A stretch of 64,000 bases of DNA from Halanaerobium saccharolyticum (GTDB lineage Bacteria; Bacillota; Halanaerobiia; Halanaerobiales; Halanaerobiaceae): positions 1 through 64,000 of the forward strand of contig NZ_QLME01000004.1 in the NCBI RefSeq assembly GCF_003259895.1, read 5' to 3'. Shown here one piece after another: positions 53,403 to 63,844 of this stretch. The stretch's first letter is position 1, and every line of letters starts with the position of its first letter. Under the pieces are notes generated by a model. The model saw only the letters and a program-made list of their open reading frames with translations, had not been told where the DNA came from and made no database searches. The translations under genes were made by a program, and so were the position numbers.

Positions 53403-54308
53403 CTATTTTAAAACATCATTAATTTCCTTCTTCATCTTTGCGGCTGCAGCTCTTGCTGCTTTGGCATAGTTTTTTGACCCAAAATGAGAATATTCTTCTT
53501 TTCTGTAGGCAAAATTAATACCCCGCGATGAATTAACAACTGCTCCTCTGCCATCATTATCAAAACCTGCTTTTATATCTGCTGCTCCTCCACCCTGAGC
53601 GCCAAAACCAGGAATTAAGAAAAATACTAAATCAAGCTGAGCTCTTATTTCTTTTAATTCCTCTGGATAGGTTGCTCCAACCACTGCTGCCAGATTAGAA
53701 TATCCAGATTCACCAATATAATCTCTTCCTATTTCCTGTAGAAAATCTCCAACTGCCTGATAAACTGTTCTGCCATCATTCAGTTTAAGATCCTGCAGGT
53801 CTCCTGCAGAGGGATTTGAAGTTCTTAACAGTGCAAATGCTCCTCTTTCTCTATTTCTCAAAAACGGAAGTACTCCATCTCTACCTAAATATGGATTGAT
53901 TGTTATCGAATCTATTCCGATTTTTTTGTTTTCAAGATAAGCTTCCGCATATGCCCCTGCTGTGGAACTGATATCATTCCTCTTCCCATCCAGTAGTACA
54001 ATTAAGTCTTTAGTTTTAGCATAGGCTATTGTTTGCCAGAGACATTTCATACCAGGTACTCCAAGTTTTTCGTAAAATGCCATTTGTGGCTTTACAACTG
54101 CTGTCATATCAGCAACTGCATCAATTAAATCTTGATTAAATTTTAAGACTGATGCTGTGATTTCTTTCTGATTTGATTCCAGATCTTCTAGCAATTCAGG
54201 TGCCATAATGTTTTCCGGCATCAGTTCCAGGTGCGGATCCAGTCCTACACAAATTCTTGAATCTTTAGCTTCAATTTTCTGCTGCAGCTGATCAATAAAG
54301 TATTTCAT
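53403..54308 (-). CDS. pyrF: Orotidine-5'-phosphate decarboxylase (type 2)
   Basis: A 301-residue OMP decarboxylase of the longer subfamily 2, forming UMP. The N-terminal RICVGLDPHLELMP, the catalytic block VLLDGKRNDISSTA (Lys-Asp pair) and the VGATYPEELKEIR and FFLIPGFGAQGG phosphate-binding end are intact. ATG at 54308 is chosen for GAGGAGG five bases upstream; the frame is open 7 codons further. It overlaps the end of pyrC by 17 bases. Placing F before K differs from the K-D-F-E order of Bacillus. Confidence 0.94.
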   Translation of the reverse strand: MKYFIDQLQQKIEAKDSRICVGLDPHLELMPENIMAPELLEDLESNQKEITASVLKFNQDLIDAVADMTAVVKPQMAFYEKLGVPGMKCLWQTIAYAKTKDLIVLLDGKRNDISSTAGAYAEAYLENKKIGIDSITINPYLGRDGVLPFLRNRERGAFALLRTSNPSAGDLQDLKLNDGRTVYQAVGDFLQEIGRDYIGESGYSNLAAVVGATYPEELKEIRAQLDLVFFLIPGFGAQGGGAADIKAGFDNDGRGAVVNSSRGINFAYRKEEYSHFGSKNYAKAARAAAAKMKKEINDVLK

Positions 54309-55590
54309 TTTTTCCTCCTCGGTCATCATAGACTAGCTTACCACCGACAAAAGTCAGCTCATTTTTGCCACTTAACTTCTGACCGGCAAAGGGAGTATTT
54401 TTACCCTTAGATTTAAATTTGTTTTTATCAACAGTCCATTCTCGCTCCGGATCAAAAATCAGAAGATCTGCTCTTGCTCCCTGCTTTAAACCTTCAGACT
54501 CAATATTTAATATTTTACCAGGGTTGTAATAATACATTCTGAGTAAATCATCCCAGTCAATAATTTTTGTTTTAATAAAATTATGATATAAAAGTGAGAG
54601 TACTGTTTCTAAACCGGAAATTCCAAAAGCTGCATAATCAAATTCTCCCAGCTTATCCTCAAAGGTGTGAGGGGCATGGTCAGTTGTCAGCACATCTATT
54701 TCGCCAGCTTTTAGAGCTTCTACTAAAATATTTTTATCTCTTTCTGACCGGAGAGGAGGATGAACCTTGGTATCAGGATTATAATCTCCCACTTCCTTAT
54801 CAGTTAACAATAAGTGATGAGGTGTGACTTCGAAAGTTACATTTACTCCCCGTGATTTTGCCTCTTTGACCAGGTTTAGACTTCCTTCTGTGCTGAGGTG
54901 GGCTATATGGAGATGGATTCCAGTCATTTCTGCCAGCACTATATCTCGAGCCACCATAATTTCTTCAGCCGCCGCCGGAATACCTTTCAGTCCGAAAATT
55001 GTTGAATAATACCCTTCGTGCATTACCCCATCCTGAGAAAGATTTTTATCTTCACAGTGATCAATTATTGGCAGATCAAAAGCAGATGCATATTCCATTG
55101 CTCGCCGCATAATTTCAGAATTCATAACCGGATTCCCATCATCAGAAAGTGCTTTAACCCCAGTTTTCGCCAGAGTTCCAATTTCCGAAAGAACCTCTCC
55201 TTTGCTGTCCTGAGTAATACTTCCGATCGGATATACTCTAACAGCTGCTTTTTCTGATTTCAATTTAAGATGCTCGACCACAGCTGGATTATCAGCAATC
55301 GGTTTTGTATTTGGCATGGCTGCAACTGCAGAAAATCCTCCTGCAGCCGCTGCTTCACAGCCAGTTTTAACTGTTTCTTTTTCTTCAAAACCGGGCTCTC
55401 TAAGGTGAGTATGGATGTCAATTAAAGCAGGAATAATAATTTTACCTTCCGCATCTATCACTTCATAGTCCTGATTTTTTATCTCTTTATTTATTTCGAA
55501 AATTTTATTACCTTCAATTAAAATATCATTTTTTCCTGCAAGTCCATTTTTAGAATCAAAAACTCTTCCATTTTTAATTAAGGTTTTCAT
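54292..55590 (-). CDS. pyrC: Dihydroorotase (class I)
   Basis: A 432-residue zinc amidohydrolase cyclising carbamoyl aspartate. Metal ligands are in LIDIHTHLREPGFE, the bridging region near DDGNPV, IIDHCEDK, HIAHLSTEGS and LTTDHAPHTFEDKL. Length and pattern are those of Gram-positive PyrC. It overlaps pyrB by 17 bases upstream and pyrF by 17 bases downstream, so translation is probably coupled along the operon. Confidence 0.95.
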   Translation of the reverse strand: MKTLIKNGRVFDSKNGLAGKNDILIEGNKIFEINKEIKNQDYEVIDAEGKIIIPALIDIHTHLREPGFEEKETVKTGCEAAAAGGFSAVAAMPNTKPIADNPAVVEHLKLKSEKAAVRVYPIGSITQDSKGEVLSEIGTLAKTGVKALSDDGNPVMNSEIMRRAMEYASAFDLPIIDHCEDKNLSQDGVMHEGYYSTIFGLKGIPAAAEEIMVARDIVLAEMTGIHLHIAHLSTEGSLNLVKEAKSRGVNVTFEVTPHHLLLTDKEVGDYNPDTKVHPPLRSERDKNILVEALKAGEIDVLTTDHAPHTFEDKLGEFDYAAFGISGLETVLSLLYHNFIKTKIIDWDDLLRMYYYNPGKILNIESEGLKQGARADLLIFDPEREWTVDKNKFKSKGKNTPFAGQKLSGKNELTFVGGKLVYDDRGGKNEILY

Positions 55591-56515
55591 TATCTATCTC
55601 CCTCCCGGCCAGTAAATAAAGGAGTGCCATTCTAATTGCCACACCGTTTTTGACCTGTTCGGTAATTACTGACTGTGAGCTATCTGCAACTGAACTTTCA
55701 ATTTCAATTCCCCGATTCATTGGTCCCGGATGCATAATCATCGCTTTTTTGCCGATCCGCTCTAAGCGTTCTGCATTCATTCCGTAAATTTCTCTATATT
55801 CTCTAATCGAAGGAAAGAGTCCGCTTTCCTGTCTTTCCATCTGGATTCTTAAAATATTGACTACATCTACATTTTCCAGGGCACGATCCAGATCAGAATA
55901 TACTTTAACTCCCATTTTTTCTATTTCCCGTGGAATTAAAGTCTGTGGTCCGGCAACTGCAACTTCAGCTCCCAGTTTATTTAAACCCCAGATATTTGAT
56001 CTAGCCACCCGACTGTGAGCAATATCACCCACAATTAATACTTTAAGACCTGCAATCTGGCCAAGTTTTTCTTTGATACTGTAGATATCAAGAAGTGCCT
56101 GAGTTGGATGAGCATGAGCACCATCTCCTGCATTAAGTACACTTGCTGAAATATTCTCGGCCAGAAATTTAGCTGCTCCAGGAGCGCTGTGTCTGATAAC
56201 TACCACATCAGCTCCCATAACTTCCATAGTTTTTGCTGTATCCAGCAGACTTTCTCCTTTTGCTATACTGCTGGAAGATTTGGAAATACTCATCACATCT
56301 GCACTTAATCTTTTTGCAGCAAGATTAAAGGAAAACTTAGTTCTGGTTGAAGGTTCATAAAATAAATTGATAACTGTCTTTCCACGCAGAGTTGGAACCT
56401 TTTTTACGGTTCTCGTCAAAATATCTTTCATAGCTACTGCAGTATCCAGAATTTCATTGATTTCTTCTTTAGATACATCATAAAGTCCCAAAAAGTCTTT
56501 TCTTTTTAAACTCAT
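55574..56515 (-). CDS. pyrB: Aspartate carbamoyltransferase catalytic subunit
   Basis: A 313-residue enzyme making carbamoyl aspartate. The carbamoyl-phosphate motif FYEPSTRTKFSF (about 51-62), SSSIAKGESLLDT, HPTQALLDIYSIKE and the aspartate-binding region LRIQMERQ are present. No regulatory pyrI is in the window, so control is expected at the PyrR level. It is 21 bases after the uracil permease gene. Confidence 0.95.
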   Translation of the reverse strand: MSLKRKDFLGLYDVSKEEINEILDTAVAMKDILTRTVKKVPTLRGKTVINLFYEPSTRTKFSFNLAAKRLSADVMSISKSSSSIAKGESLLDTAKTMEVMGADVVVIRHSAPGAAKFLAENISASVLNAGDGAHAHPTQALLDIYSIKEKLGQIAGLKVLIVGDIAHSRVARSNIWGLNKLGAEVAVAGPQTLIPREIEKMGVKVYSDLDRALENVDVVNILRIQMERQESGLFPSIREYREIYGMNAERLERIGKKAMIMHPGPMNRGIEIESSVADSSQSVITEQVKNGVAIRMALLYLLAGREIDNENLN

Positions 56516-56536
56516 CTACTTACCTCCTGCCCGGAT

Positions 56537-57835
56537 TTAGTTAGCTTCATATCTCAATTCTGGCTCCAGATTTAGATCTTCATCAAGTTCTTCTACCTCA
56601 TCATCTTTGTCCATTGCTGGTAAGATTAAGTTCATTACTATTCCGACTATCGCTGCCAGTCCCATTCCACCAAATTCCAATCCAGCAAAGCTTAGAGTCA
56701 GATTCGAAATTCCAACTACCAGAGTTACTGAAACAATAACCAGATTTCTATTTTTAGAAAGATCTACTTCATTTTCAACTAAGGTTCTGAGTCCAATTGA
56801 AGCTATCATGCCGAAGAGTAGGAAAACAATTCCTCCCATTACTGCTGTGGGGATAGTTTGAATTAAAACTCCAACTTTCTGGACAAAAGAACTTAAGATT
56901 ACTATAACTGCTGTCAGCTGAATAATCATAGGGTTGTAAACTTTTGTCAGGGCTAAAACTCCTACATTTTCACCATAGGTTGTGTTAGGGGGTCCACCAA
57001 AAAGTCCGGCAACTAAAGTTGCAATTCCGTCACCTAGAAGGGTTCTGTGCAAACCGGGCTCTTCTATAAAGTCTTTTTTAACAGTAGAACTGATTGCTAC
57101 AACATCACCTAAATGCTCAACCATGGTTACTAAAGCAATCGGTGCTACCAGTGAGATTGCTCTTAAATTAACGCTGACTGCTGGCAAGGCAAACTTAGGC
57201 AGAGACAACCAGGAAGCTTCCATTACCGGAGCAAAGTTTACAAGTCCCAGGAAGGCAGCAAAGGTATATCCACCGATGATTCCGAGTAAGATTGGAATAA
57301 CTTTAATAATTCCCTTTGCAAATACACTGACTCCAACAGCGATTGCCAGAGTAACAAAGGCTACTAATAAATGTTCTGAAGCCATATCTTTAGCAGTTGG
57401 AGCAAGACCAAGACCAATTGTAATGATTACCGGGCCAATTACTACCGGTGGCAGCAGCTTACGGAAAAATTCTGTGCCCAGAAGTCTAATTACTACTGAC
57501 ATCAGAGCATAAACAAGACCAACTGTGATAATTCCGAGCATAGCTCCATCTCGACCAAACTGATTTTGAGCTGCTATGATAGGAGCGATAAAGGCAAAAG
57601 AAGAACCGAGATAAGCTGGTACTTTTCCACCAGTTATTAAGTGAAAAATCAGTGTTCCGAGACCGGAAGTGAAAAGTGCTACTGCAGGATTTAGTCCTGT
57701 CAGTGCCGGCACCAGTACTGTTGATCCAAACATGGCAAACATGTGCTGTAAGGCCAGAATAAATAATCGATGTCTTGTTATACCATCTTCCTTAAGTTGA
57801 GCTAAATTTTCTTTACTTTGTGTTAAAATTTTCAT
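56537..57835 (-). CDS. pyrP: Uracil permease (UraA/PyrP, NCS2 family)
   Basis: A 432-residue nucleobase transporter with about 14 helices. The NCS2 signature region reads VEHLGDVVAISSTVKKDF and GLFGGPPNTTYGENVGVLALTKV. FGSTVLVPALTGLNPAVALFTSGLG near the N-terminus is also typical. The C-terminal tail is acidic (DKDDEVEELDEDLN). It is the first gene after the second PyrR attenuator, so it is probably expressed when uridine nucleotides are low. Confidence 0.94.
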   Translation of the reverse strand: MKILTQSKENLAQLKEDGITRHRLFILALQHMFAMFGSTVLVPALTGLNPAVALFTSGLGTLIFHLITGGKVPAYLGSSFAFIAPIIAAQNQFGRDGAMLGIITVGLVYALMSVVIRLLGTEFFRKLLPPVVIGPVIITIGLGLAPTAKDMASEHLLVAFVTLAIAVGVSVFAKGIIKVIPILLGIIGGYTFAAFLGLVNFAPVMEASWLSLPKFALPAVSVNLRAISLVAPIALVTMVEHLGDVVAISSTVKKDFIEEPGLHRTLLGDGIATLVAGLFGGPPNTTYGENVGVLALTKVYNPMIIQLTAVIVILSSFVQKVGVLIQTIPTAVMGGIVFLLFGMIASIGLRTLVENEVDLSKNRNLVIVSVTLVVGISNLTLSFAGLEFGGMGLAAIVGIVMNLILPAMDKDDEVEELDEDLNLEPELRYEAN

Positions 57836-57916
57836 TTTATACCTCCTGGGTGTTATAAAATTATTGAAAAACTTCTGTCAAATTCCCTCTTTTTAAACTA
57901 TAAATTTAAATGGACA

Positions 57917-57957
57917 TTAAAAAACTCCCTACCAGTTTGACTGATAAGGAGTTTAAA
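57917..57957 (-). terminator. Attenuator terminator before pyrP
   Basis: On the minus strand AAACTCC pairs with GGAGTTT, with inner CAG/CTG, followed by TTTTTT. It sits between the PyrR-binding loop at 58019-58032 and the pyrP start, the normal layout of a PyrR attenuator. Confidence 0.85.
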
Positions 57958-58018
57958 TTCTTTAAGCATTTTCTATCTACTTTTACAGAGATAGAGTCTG
58001 CTGATTTAATTCCTTACC

Positions 58019-58032
58019 GGCCTCTCTGGACC
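58019..58032 (-). promoter_or_regulatory. PyrR-binding loop in the pyrR-pyrP intercistronic region
   Basis: The minus strand reads GGTCCAGAGAGGCC, matching the PyrR loop consensus ARUCCNGNGAGGYU apart from the first two bases. It is within 50 bases of the pyrR stop, so it acts on readthrough transcripts from pyrR. Confidence 0.88.
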
Positions 58033-58066
58033 AATTTAAAGGATATACTATTTAATTATTTTTATC

Positions 58067-58697
<631 letters not shown>

Positions 58698-58721
58698 CTA
58701 AAATTTATATTTTCCCTTACT

Positions 58722-58737
58722 AGCCTCTCTGGACTAA
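58722..58737 (-). promoter_or_regulatory. PyrR-binding loop in the pyrR leader
   Basis: The minus strand reads TAGTCCAGAGAGGCTA, an exact fit to the PyrR anti-antiterminator loop consensus, between the pyrR promoter and its attenuator terminator. Confidence 0.9.
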
Positions 58738-58766
58738 TTTAAAGAATCATTATCTTATTTGAAATA

Positions 58767-58795
58767 ATTTTATCAGAAGCATCAGATCAAGTCAA
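58767..58795 (-). promoter_or_regulatory. Promoter of pyrR
   Basis: Minus strand TTGACT (58790-58795), 17-base spacer, TAAAAT (58767-58772), placed just upstream of the PyrR loop. Confidence 0.7.
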
Positions 58796-58810
58796 GCAAA
58801 AATGGAATAT

Positions 58811-59089
58811 TTATTTTATAAATTCTTCAATCTTCTGCCAGGCTTCTTTGCTCTCCGGAATTGAAGGGGTAAAAAGATAAAATGTATGATACATTCCGGG
58901 ATATTCGATTAACTCTATTTCTACTCCTGCTGCTTTAGCTTTTTTCTCTATAATTCTACTGTCACTTAAGAGTATTTCGTCAGTTCCAGTCTGAATTAAA
59001 ATTGGCGGTAATCCACTTAAATCAGCATAGGCAGGAGAAAGATATGGATCCTTTAGATTATGATCCCCACCACTTTTTCTATTTTGAGC
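58811..59089 (-). pseudogene. C-terminal remnant of an alpha/beta-hydrolase (HSL-type esterase)
   Basis: A 92-residue open frame with no start codon, preceded by two in-frame TAA stops. It reads DPYLSPAYADLSGLPPILI, then QTGTDEILLSDS (catalytic Asp region) and IEYPGMYHTFYLF (catalytic His), ending KIEEFIK. This is the last third of hormone-sensitive-lipase-type esterases. The nucleophile elbow and oxyanion HGGG region are gone. It lies between carB and the pyrR promoter, its broken end close to the GGTACC repeat at 59104-59159. Confidence 0.8.
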
Positions 59090-59103
59090 TTATTATATCA
59101 TAA

Positions 59104-59159
59104 TTGGTACCAGGTACAAGTAAATTATATGGAAAATAAATCCAAGTACCCGGTACCAA
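59104..59159. repeat. GGTACC-core inverted repeat, copy 3 (imperfect)
   Basis: The left arm TTGGTACCAGGTAC and right arm GTACCCGGTACCAA pair with one mismatch around a loop of about 28 bases. The element begins 5 bases after the carB stop, the same type of position as the other two copies. Confidence 0.75.
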
Positions 59160-59164
59160 CATTA

Positions 59165-62100
59165 TTATTTTTGATAATCCTGAAGTGCTTTATACTCTAT
59201 TCTTTCTCCATGTTCAATCTCTTTTAAGACTTTGAGCATAGCATGAGTTGTGTCCAGTGAAGTTAAACAGGGAATTCCCATTTCTACTGCTGATCTTCTG
59301 ATTTTAAAACCATCTCTTTCCGGAATCTTACCTTTAGTCAGGGTGTTGATTACTAAATCAACCTGATCATCAGCAATCATTTCCAGTGAGTCAGGTGAAC
59401 CTTCACCTATCTTTTTAACGATATCAACTTCCAGACCCTCTGCTTTTAAAGCCGCTGCTGTTCCCTCGGTGGCAGCAATCTTAAAACCGAGACCTGCAAA
59501 GTCTTTAATATAATTGACTGCTTCTGCTTTATCTTTATCGGCAATTGTTGCCAGAATTGTTCCTGCCCGGGGAATTTCAAGTCCAGCTCCAATTAACCCT
59601 TTATAGAGGGCCTTTTCATAACTCTCAGCAAGTCCTAAAACCTCTCCAGTTGATTTCATCTCTGGTCCCAGATTGGTATCTACCTGAGTTAATTTAGAAA
59701 AGGAAAAAACTGGCACTTTAACTGCTACATGCTCTTTTTCAGGAACCATTCCACTTTCCCAACCTAAATCTTTTAGTTTTCTGCCCAGCAGAGCCTTTGT
59801 TGCCAGATCAACCATCGGCACACCTGTTACCTTACTGAGATAGGGAATTGTCCGACTGGAGCGGGGATTAACTTCAATGACAAAGATTTCACCTTCGCTT
59901 ACCACATACTGAATGTTAACAACCCCTTTGACATTTAGGGCCCGCGAAATTCTTTCAGTATATTCTACTGCTTTTTCTTTCAACTCTTCCGAAAGGCGAT
60001 GGGGTGGGTAAACAGCTATACTGTCACCGGAGTGAACTCCTGCTCTTTCTACATGTTCCATAATTCCTGGAACAATCACTGTTTCTCCATCAGAAATTGC
60101 ATCAATTTCAATCTCCGTTCCAGTTAAATATTTATCTACCAGAACTGGTCTATCTGGAGACACCTTAACTGCATTCCGCATATATTCTTCTAGTTCTTCT
60201 TTATTATAAACAACTTCCATTGCCCGTCCTCCGAGTACATAAGAAGGTCTAACAAGCACCGGATATTCAATCTCTGCTGCAATTTTTTCTGCTTCCGCAA
60301 GTGAAGCAGCGACTTCTCCAGCAGGAACAGGGATCTCAAGCTCATTTAAAAGCCCTATAAATCTATCCCTGTCTTCTGCCAGATCAATTGAATCAACTGA
60401 AGTTCCTAAAATTTCTACTCCTGCTTCTGCCAGCGGCTCTGCTAAATTAACGGCTGTCTGACCACCAAACTGACAGATTACACCTTCGGGCTTCTCGTTC
60501 TCAATAATATGCATAATATCCTCTTTTGTCAGAGGTTCAAAATATAATCTGTCTGAGGTATCAAAATCTGTACTCACAGTTTCTGGATTATTATTAACTA
60601 TAATCGACTCATAACCTTCTTCATTTAAAGTCCAGGCAGAATGAACACTACAGTAGTCAAATTCTATACCCTGACCAATTCTGATAGGCCCTGACCCAAT
60701 AACCATAACTTTTTTCTTATCAGTTGGCTCAGCCTCATTAATCTTCTCATAGGAAGAATAATAGTATGGAGTTTCTGCTTCAAATTCTGCAGCACAGGTA
60801 TCCACCATTTTAAATACTGGTTTAAGCTGCAGTTGGTCTCTAATAGATTTAATTTCTGCTTCAGTTCTTTCAGTTAAAAGGGCAATCTCCGAATCCGAAA
60901 ATCCTTTTTCTTTAGACTCCAGCAGAAGTTCTCGATTTTCATTTATCTTATCTTTATTTGCTGCCAGAGAGTTTTCTAACTCAATGATATTTTTAATTTT
61001 GTGTAAAAAGAAAGTGCTGATCTCAGTAATTTGATGGACTTTCTCCACTGTCCAGCCCCGGCGAAGTGCTTCAGCAATCACAAATAGTCTATTATCATCT
61101 GCTGCAAATAAGTCCTCTTCAATCTCCTGATCATTCATTTTTCGAAACTCTTCTAAATAAAATCCATAACGACCGATTTCCAGTGAACGCACTGCTTTAA
61201 GCATTGAAGCTTCCAGGTTTCTCTCGATAGCCATTACTTCTCCAGTGGCCTTCATCTGAGTTCCAAGACCCCGATCGGCATAATGAAACTTATCAAAAGG
61301 CCAGCGAGGAATTTTAAAGACTACATAATCCAGAGCCGGCTCAAAACAGGCAGTAGTTTTACCTGTAATCGCATTCTCTATTTCATCTAAAGTATAACCA
61401 AGAGCAATTCTGGCTGAAACCTTAGCAATTGGGTAGCCGGTTGCTTTTGACGCCAGAGCACTGGAACGACTGACTCGTGGATTCACTTCAATTATATAAT
61501 ACTGAAAGCTCTCCGGATCCAGGGCATACTGAACATTACAGCCTCCTTCGATTCCCAGGGCTCTAATTATCTTTAAAGCCGAGCTTCTAAACATCTGGTA
61601 TTCTTTATCTGTCAGGGTCTGACTGGGAGCGACTACAATACTATCTCCAGTATGAACACCCACCGGATCAAAGTTTTCCATATTGCAGACAACTATACAA
61701 TTATCATTCGCATCCCGCATTACTTCATATTCTATTTCCTTCCAGCCTTTAATACTTTTTTCTATTAAAACCTGTCCAATCAGACTGTGTTTAAAACCAC
61801 GGGCGGTAATTTCTTTTAATTCTTCTAAATTATCAGCAACTCCACCACCAGTGCCTCCCATTGTATAGGCCGGACGAACAATCACTGGATAACCAATTCC
61901 TGCTGCAATCTCTGCTGCCTGATCAATATTTTCGGCAATTTTACTGTCTAAAATTGGTTCTCCAATCTCATTCATTAATTCTTTAAAGGTATTTCTATCT
62001 TCTGCCTTCTCAATTGTATCAATTGGTGTTCCTAAAAGCTCTACATTCAAATCTTTTAAAATATTTGTTTCTTCTAAGTCAATTGCCAGATTTAGAGCAA

Positions 62101-62380
62101 TCTGGCCTCCTAAAGTAGGAATTAATCCATCCGGATTTTCCTTTTTCAAAATTTCTATAATACTTTCAACAGTTAAAGGTTCAATATAAACTCGATCAGC
62201 CATATTCTCATCTGTCATAATGGTGGCTGGATTACTGTTAACAAGTACAACTTCCAGACCTTCTTCTTTAAGTGCACGACAGGCCTGACTGCCAGAATAA
62301 TCAAATTCTGCTGCCTGTCCAATAATAATCGGGCCGGAACCAATAACCATAACTTTTTTAATATCTTCTCGTTTAGGCAT
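59165..62380 (-). CDS. carB: Carbamoyl-phosphate synthase large subunit
   Basis: A 1071-residue synthetase using bicarbonate, ATP and ammonia from CarA. Two ATP-grasp halves are visible. The first (1 to about 400) begins [22 protein letters not shown] and the second (about 550-930) begins [21 protein letters not shown], with [13 protein letters not shown] and [13 protein letters not shown] metal-site blocks. The C-terminal MGS-like allosteric domain (from about 935) contains [14 protein letters not shown]. Full length, with no defects seen. It overlaps carA by 8 bases. Confidence 0.96.
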   Translation of the reverse strand: MPKREDIKKVMVIGSGPIIIGQAAEFDYSGSQACRALKEEGLEVVLVNSNPATIMTDENMADRVYIEPLTVESIIEILKKENPDGLIPTLGGQIALNLAIDLEETNILKDLNVELLGTPIDTIEKAEDRNTFKELMNEIGEPILDSKIAENIDQAAEIAAGIGYPVIVRPAYTMGGTGGGVADNLEELKEITARGFKHSLIGQVLIEKSIKGWKEIEYEVMRDANDNCIVVCNMENFDPVGVHTGDSIVVAPSQTLTDKEYQMFRSSALKIIRALGIEGGCNVQYALDPESFQYYIIEVNPRVSRSSALASKATGYPIAKVSARIALGYTLDEIENAITGKTTACFEPALDYVVFKIPRWPFDKFHYADRGLGTQMKATGEVMAIERNLEASMLKAVRSLEIGRYGFYLEEFRKMNDQEIEEDLFAADDNRLFVIAEALRRGWTVEKVHQITEISTFFLHKIKNIIELENSLAANKDKINENRELLLESKEKGFSDSEIALLTERTEAEIKSIRDQLQLKPVFKMVDTCAAEFEAETPYYYSSYEKINEAEPTDKKKVMVIGSGPIRIGQGIEFDYCSVHSAWTLNEEGYESIIVNNNPETVSTDFDTSDRLYFEPLTKEDIMHIIENEKPEGVICQFGGQTAVNLAEPLAEAGVEILGTSVDSIDLAEDRDRFIGLLNELEIPVPAGEVAASLAEAEKIAAEIEYPVLVRPSYVLGGRAMEVVYNKEELEEYMRNAVKVSPDRPVLVDKYLTGTEIEIDAISDGETVIVPGIMEHVERAGVHSGDSIAVYPPHRLSEELKEKAVEYTERISRALNVKGVVNIQYVVSEGEIFVIEVNPRSSRTIPYLSKVTGVPMVDLATKALLGRKLKDLGWESGMVPEKEHVAVKVPVFSFSKLTQVDTNLGPEMKSTGEVLGLAESYEKALYKGLIGAGLEIPRAGTILATIADKDKAEAVNYIKDFAGLGFKIAATEGTAAALKAEGLEVDIVKKIGEGSPDSLEMIADDQVDLVINTLTKGKIPERDGFKIRRSAVEMGIPCLTSLDTTHAMLKVLKEIEHGERIEYKALQDYQK

Positions 62381-63461
62381 CTTTTCCTCCTTTAAACATT
62401 TCTATAAATTGATCAAATAAATAGTGTGAGTCTTCCGGACCCGGAGATGCTTCTGGATGATACTGGACAGAAAAAGCCTGATATTTTTGATGTTTAAAAC
62501 CTTCTACTGTTTTATCATTTACATTAATGTGAGTTAACTCCAGTTCCAGATCAAGCAAAGATTCTTCCCTGATTGCAAAACCATGATTTTGAGAAGTAAT
62601 ATAGACTCTATTTGTACTTAAGTCTTTAACCGGATGATTTGCTCCCCGATGACCGAATTTAAGTTTATATGTGTCAGCACCACAGGCTCGACCTAAAAGC
62701 TGATGGCCAAGACAGATTCCAAAAATCACAACTTCACCCAAAAGATTAGCAATTGTATCTGCCACATAGTCTGCAGCTTCCGGATCTCCTGGTCCATTCG
62801 AAAACATTACTCCATCAGGTTCAAAATCTAAAATTTTCCTGGCTGAAGTACTGGCCGGAACCATTATTACTTCACAATTTCGCTTTAGAAGTGAATTCTT
62901 AATATTTGCTTTAGCCCCACAGTCAACTAAAACTACCTTATATTTATTTCCTGCTCCATATTTTTTTATTTTTTTCCTGCTGACGAGTGAAACTAAATCT
63001 CGACCAGACAGGCCTGGAGCTTCTTTTGCTTTCTCTATTAATTTTTCTTCACCTAAATTTTCAGTAGTTATGATTCCACGCATTGTTCCCTGTCGCCGAA
63101 GTATTTTAGTAAGAGCTCTGGTGTCTATTCCGCTGATTGCTGTAATCCCATTTTCATTTAAGTATTTCTCAAGTTTTCTTTTCAGGCGCCAATTTTCTGG
63201 TTCCTCAGCAAATTCTTTGACAATAAAACCATTAACATGTGATTTAGAAGACTCAAAATCATCAGTATTAATTCCATAATTACCTATCAAAGGATAAGTC
63301 ATGCATACTATTTCTCCTTTATAGGAAGGATCAGTTAAAATTTCCTGATATCCAGTCATGCTGGTGTTAAAAACAATTTCGCCAGCACTTTCTTTTTCAG
63401 CCCCAAAAATTTCTCCTTCGAAAATACTCCCTTCTTCTAGAACAAGTTTTGCTTTTTTCAT
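62373..63461 (-). CDS. carA: Carbamoyl-phosphate synthase small (glutaminase) subunit
   Basis: A 362-residue glutamine amidotransferase subunit. The N-terminal CPSase_sm domain has [21 protein letters not shown]. The class I glutaminase domain has [12 protein letters not shown], the catalytic Cys in [11 protein letters not shown] and the His/Glu pair in [18 protein letters not shown]. It is first in the carA-carB pair and is read from its own promoter through a PyrR-type leader of about 280 bases. Placing carAB ahead of pyrR differs from Bacillus, where it lies inside the pyr operon. Confidence 0.96.
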   Translation of the reverse strand: MKKAKLVLEEGSIFEGEIFGAEKESAGEIVFNTSMTGYQEILTDPSYKGEIVCMTYPLIGNYGINTDDFESSKSHVNGFIVKEFAEEPENWRLKRKLEKYLNENGITAISGIDTRALTKILRRQGTMRGIITTENLGEEKLIEKAKEAPGLSGRDLVSLVSRKKIKKYGAGNKYKVVLVDCGAKANIKNSLLKRNCEVIMVPASTSARKILDFEPDGVMFSNGPGDPEAADYVADTIANLLGEVVIFGICLGHQLLGRACGADTYKLKFGHRGANHPVKDLSTNRVYITSQNHGFAIREESLLDLELELTHINVNDKTVEGFKHQKYQAFSVQYHPEASPGPEDSHYLFDQFIEMFKGGKDA

Positions 63462-63587
63462 TGAACTACCTCCACTTTTTTTCTTTTACTAGAATCACTC
63501 CAGTGATTTTAGAAATTCTACTTTATTACTTTACTTCTTTATTCCCTTAATCTGCTTTTAAATCAAAGCACTAAAGTTTATTGATAA

Positions 63588-63626
63588 AAATAAAACCCTC
63601 GCACCAGAAAGAATGGTTTGAAGGTT
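63588..63626 (-). terminator. Attenuator terminator before carA
   Basis: On the minus strand AACCTTCAAACC pairs with GGTGCGAGGGTT, with small internal mismatches, and is followed by TTATTTTTAT. It lies downstream of the PyrR loop. Confidence 0.75.
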
Positions 63627-63685
63627 AAAATTGATATAGTTAGACTATAAAATGCTAAATATAGCTATACCTGTATACCTTTACC

Positions 63686-63700
63686 AGCCTCTCTGGACTG
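63686..63700 (-). promoter_or_regulatory. PyrR-binding loop in the carA leader
   Basis: The minus strand reads CAGTCCAGAGAGGCT, an exact consensus match. Flanking CCTTT and AAAGG (63678-63710) close the anti-antiterminator stem. Confidence 0.9.
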
Positions 63701-63738
63701 ATTTAAAAGGAAATTATATTCTTTTATTATTGTTGTAT

Positions 63739-63767
63739 AGTTTACCATTTAAAAATTAAACTGTCAA
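63739..63767 (-). promoter_or_regulatory. Promoter of carAB
   Basis: Minus strand perfect TTGACA (63762-63767), 17-base spacer, TAAACT (63739-63744), just upstream of the PyrR loop. Confidence 0.7.
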
Positions 63768-63844
63768 TAGAGAAGCTAAGATTAAGAAAATTAATTATTT
63801 TAGCTTAATTGGTACTTAATTTAATAGCAATTTATTAATTTTTA

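Larger units (their letters stand above)
63462..63744 (-). promoter_or_regulatory. carA leader with PyrR-type attenuator
   Basis: The leader of about 280 bases holds a PyrR-binding loop (63686-63700) and an attenuator terminator (63588-63626), in the same order as in the pyrR and pyrP leaders. About 125 AT-rich bases remain between terminator and start codon, with no gene seen. Confidence 0.8.
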
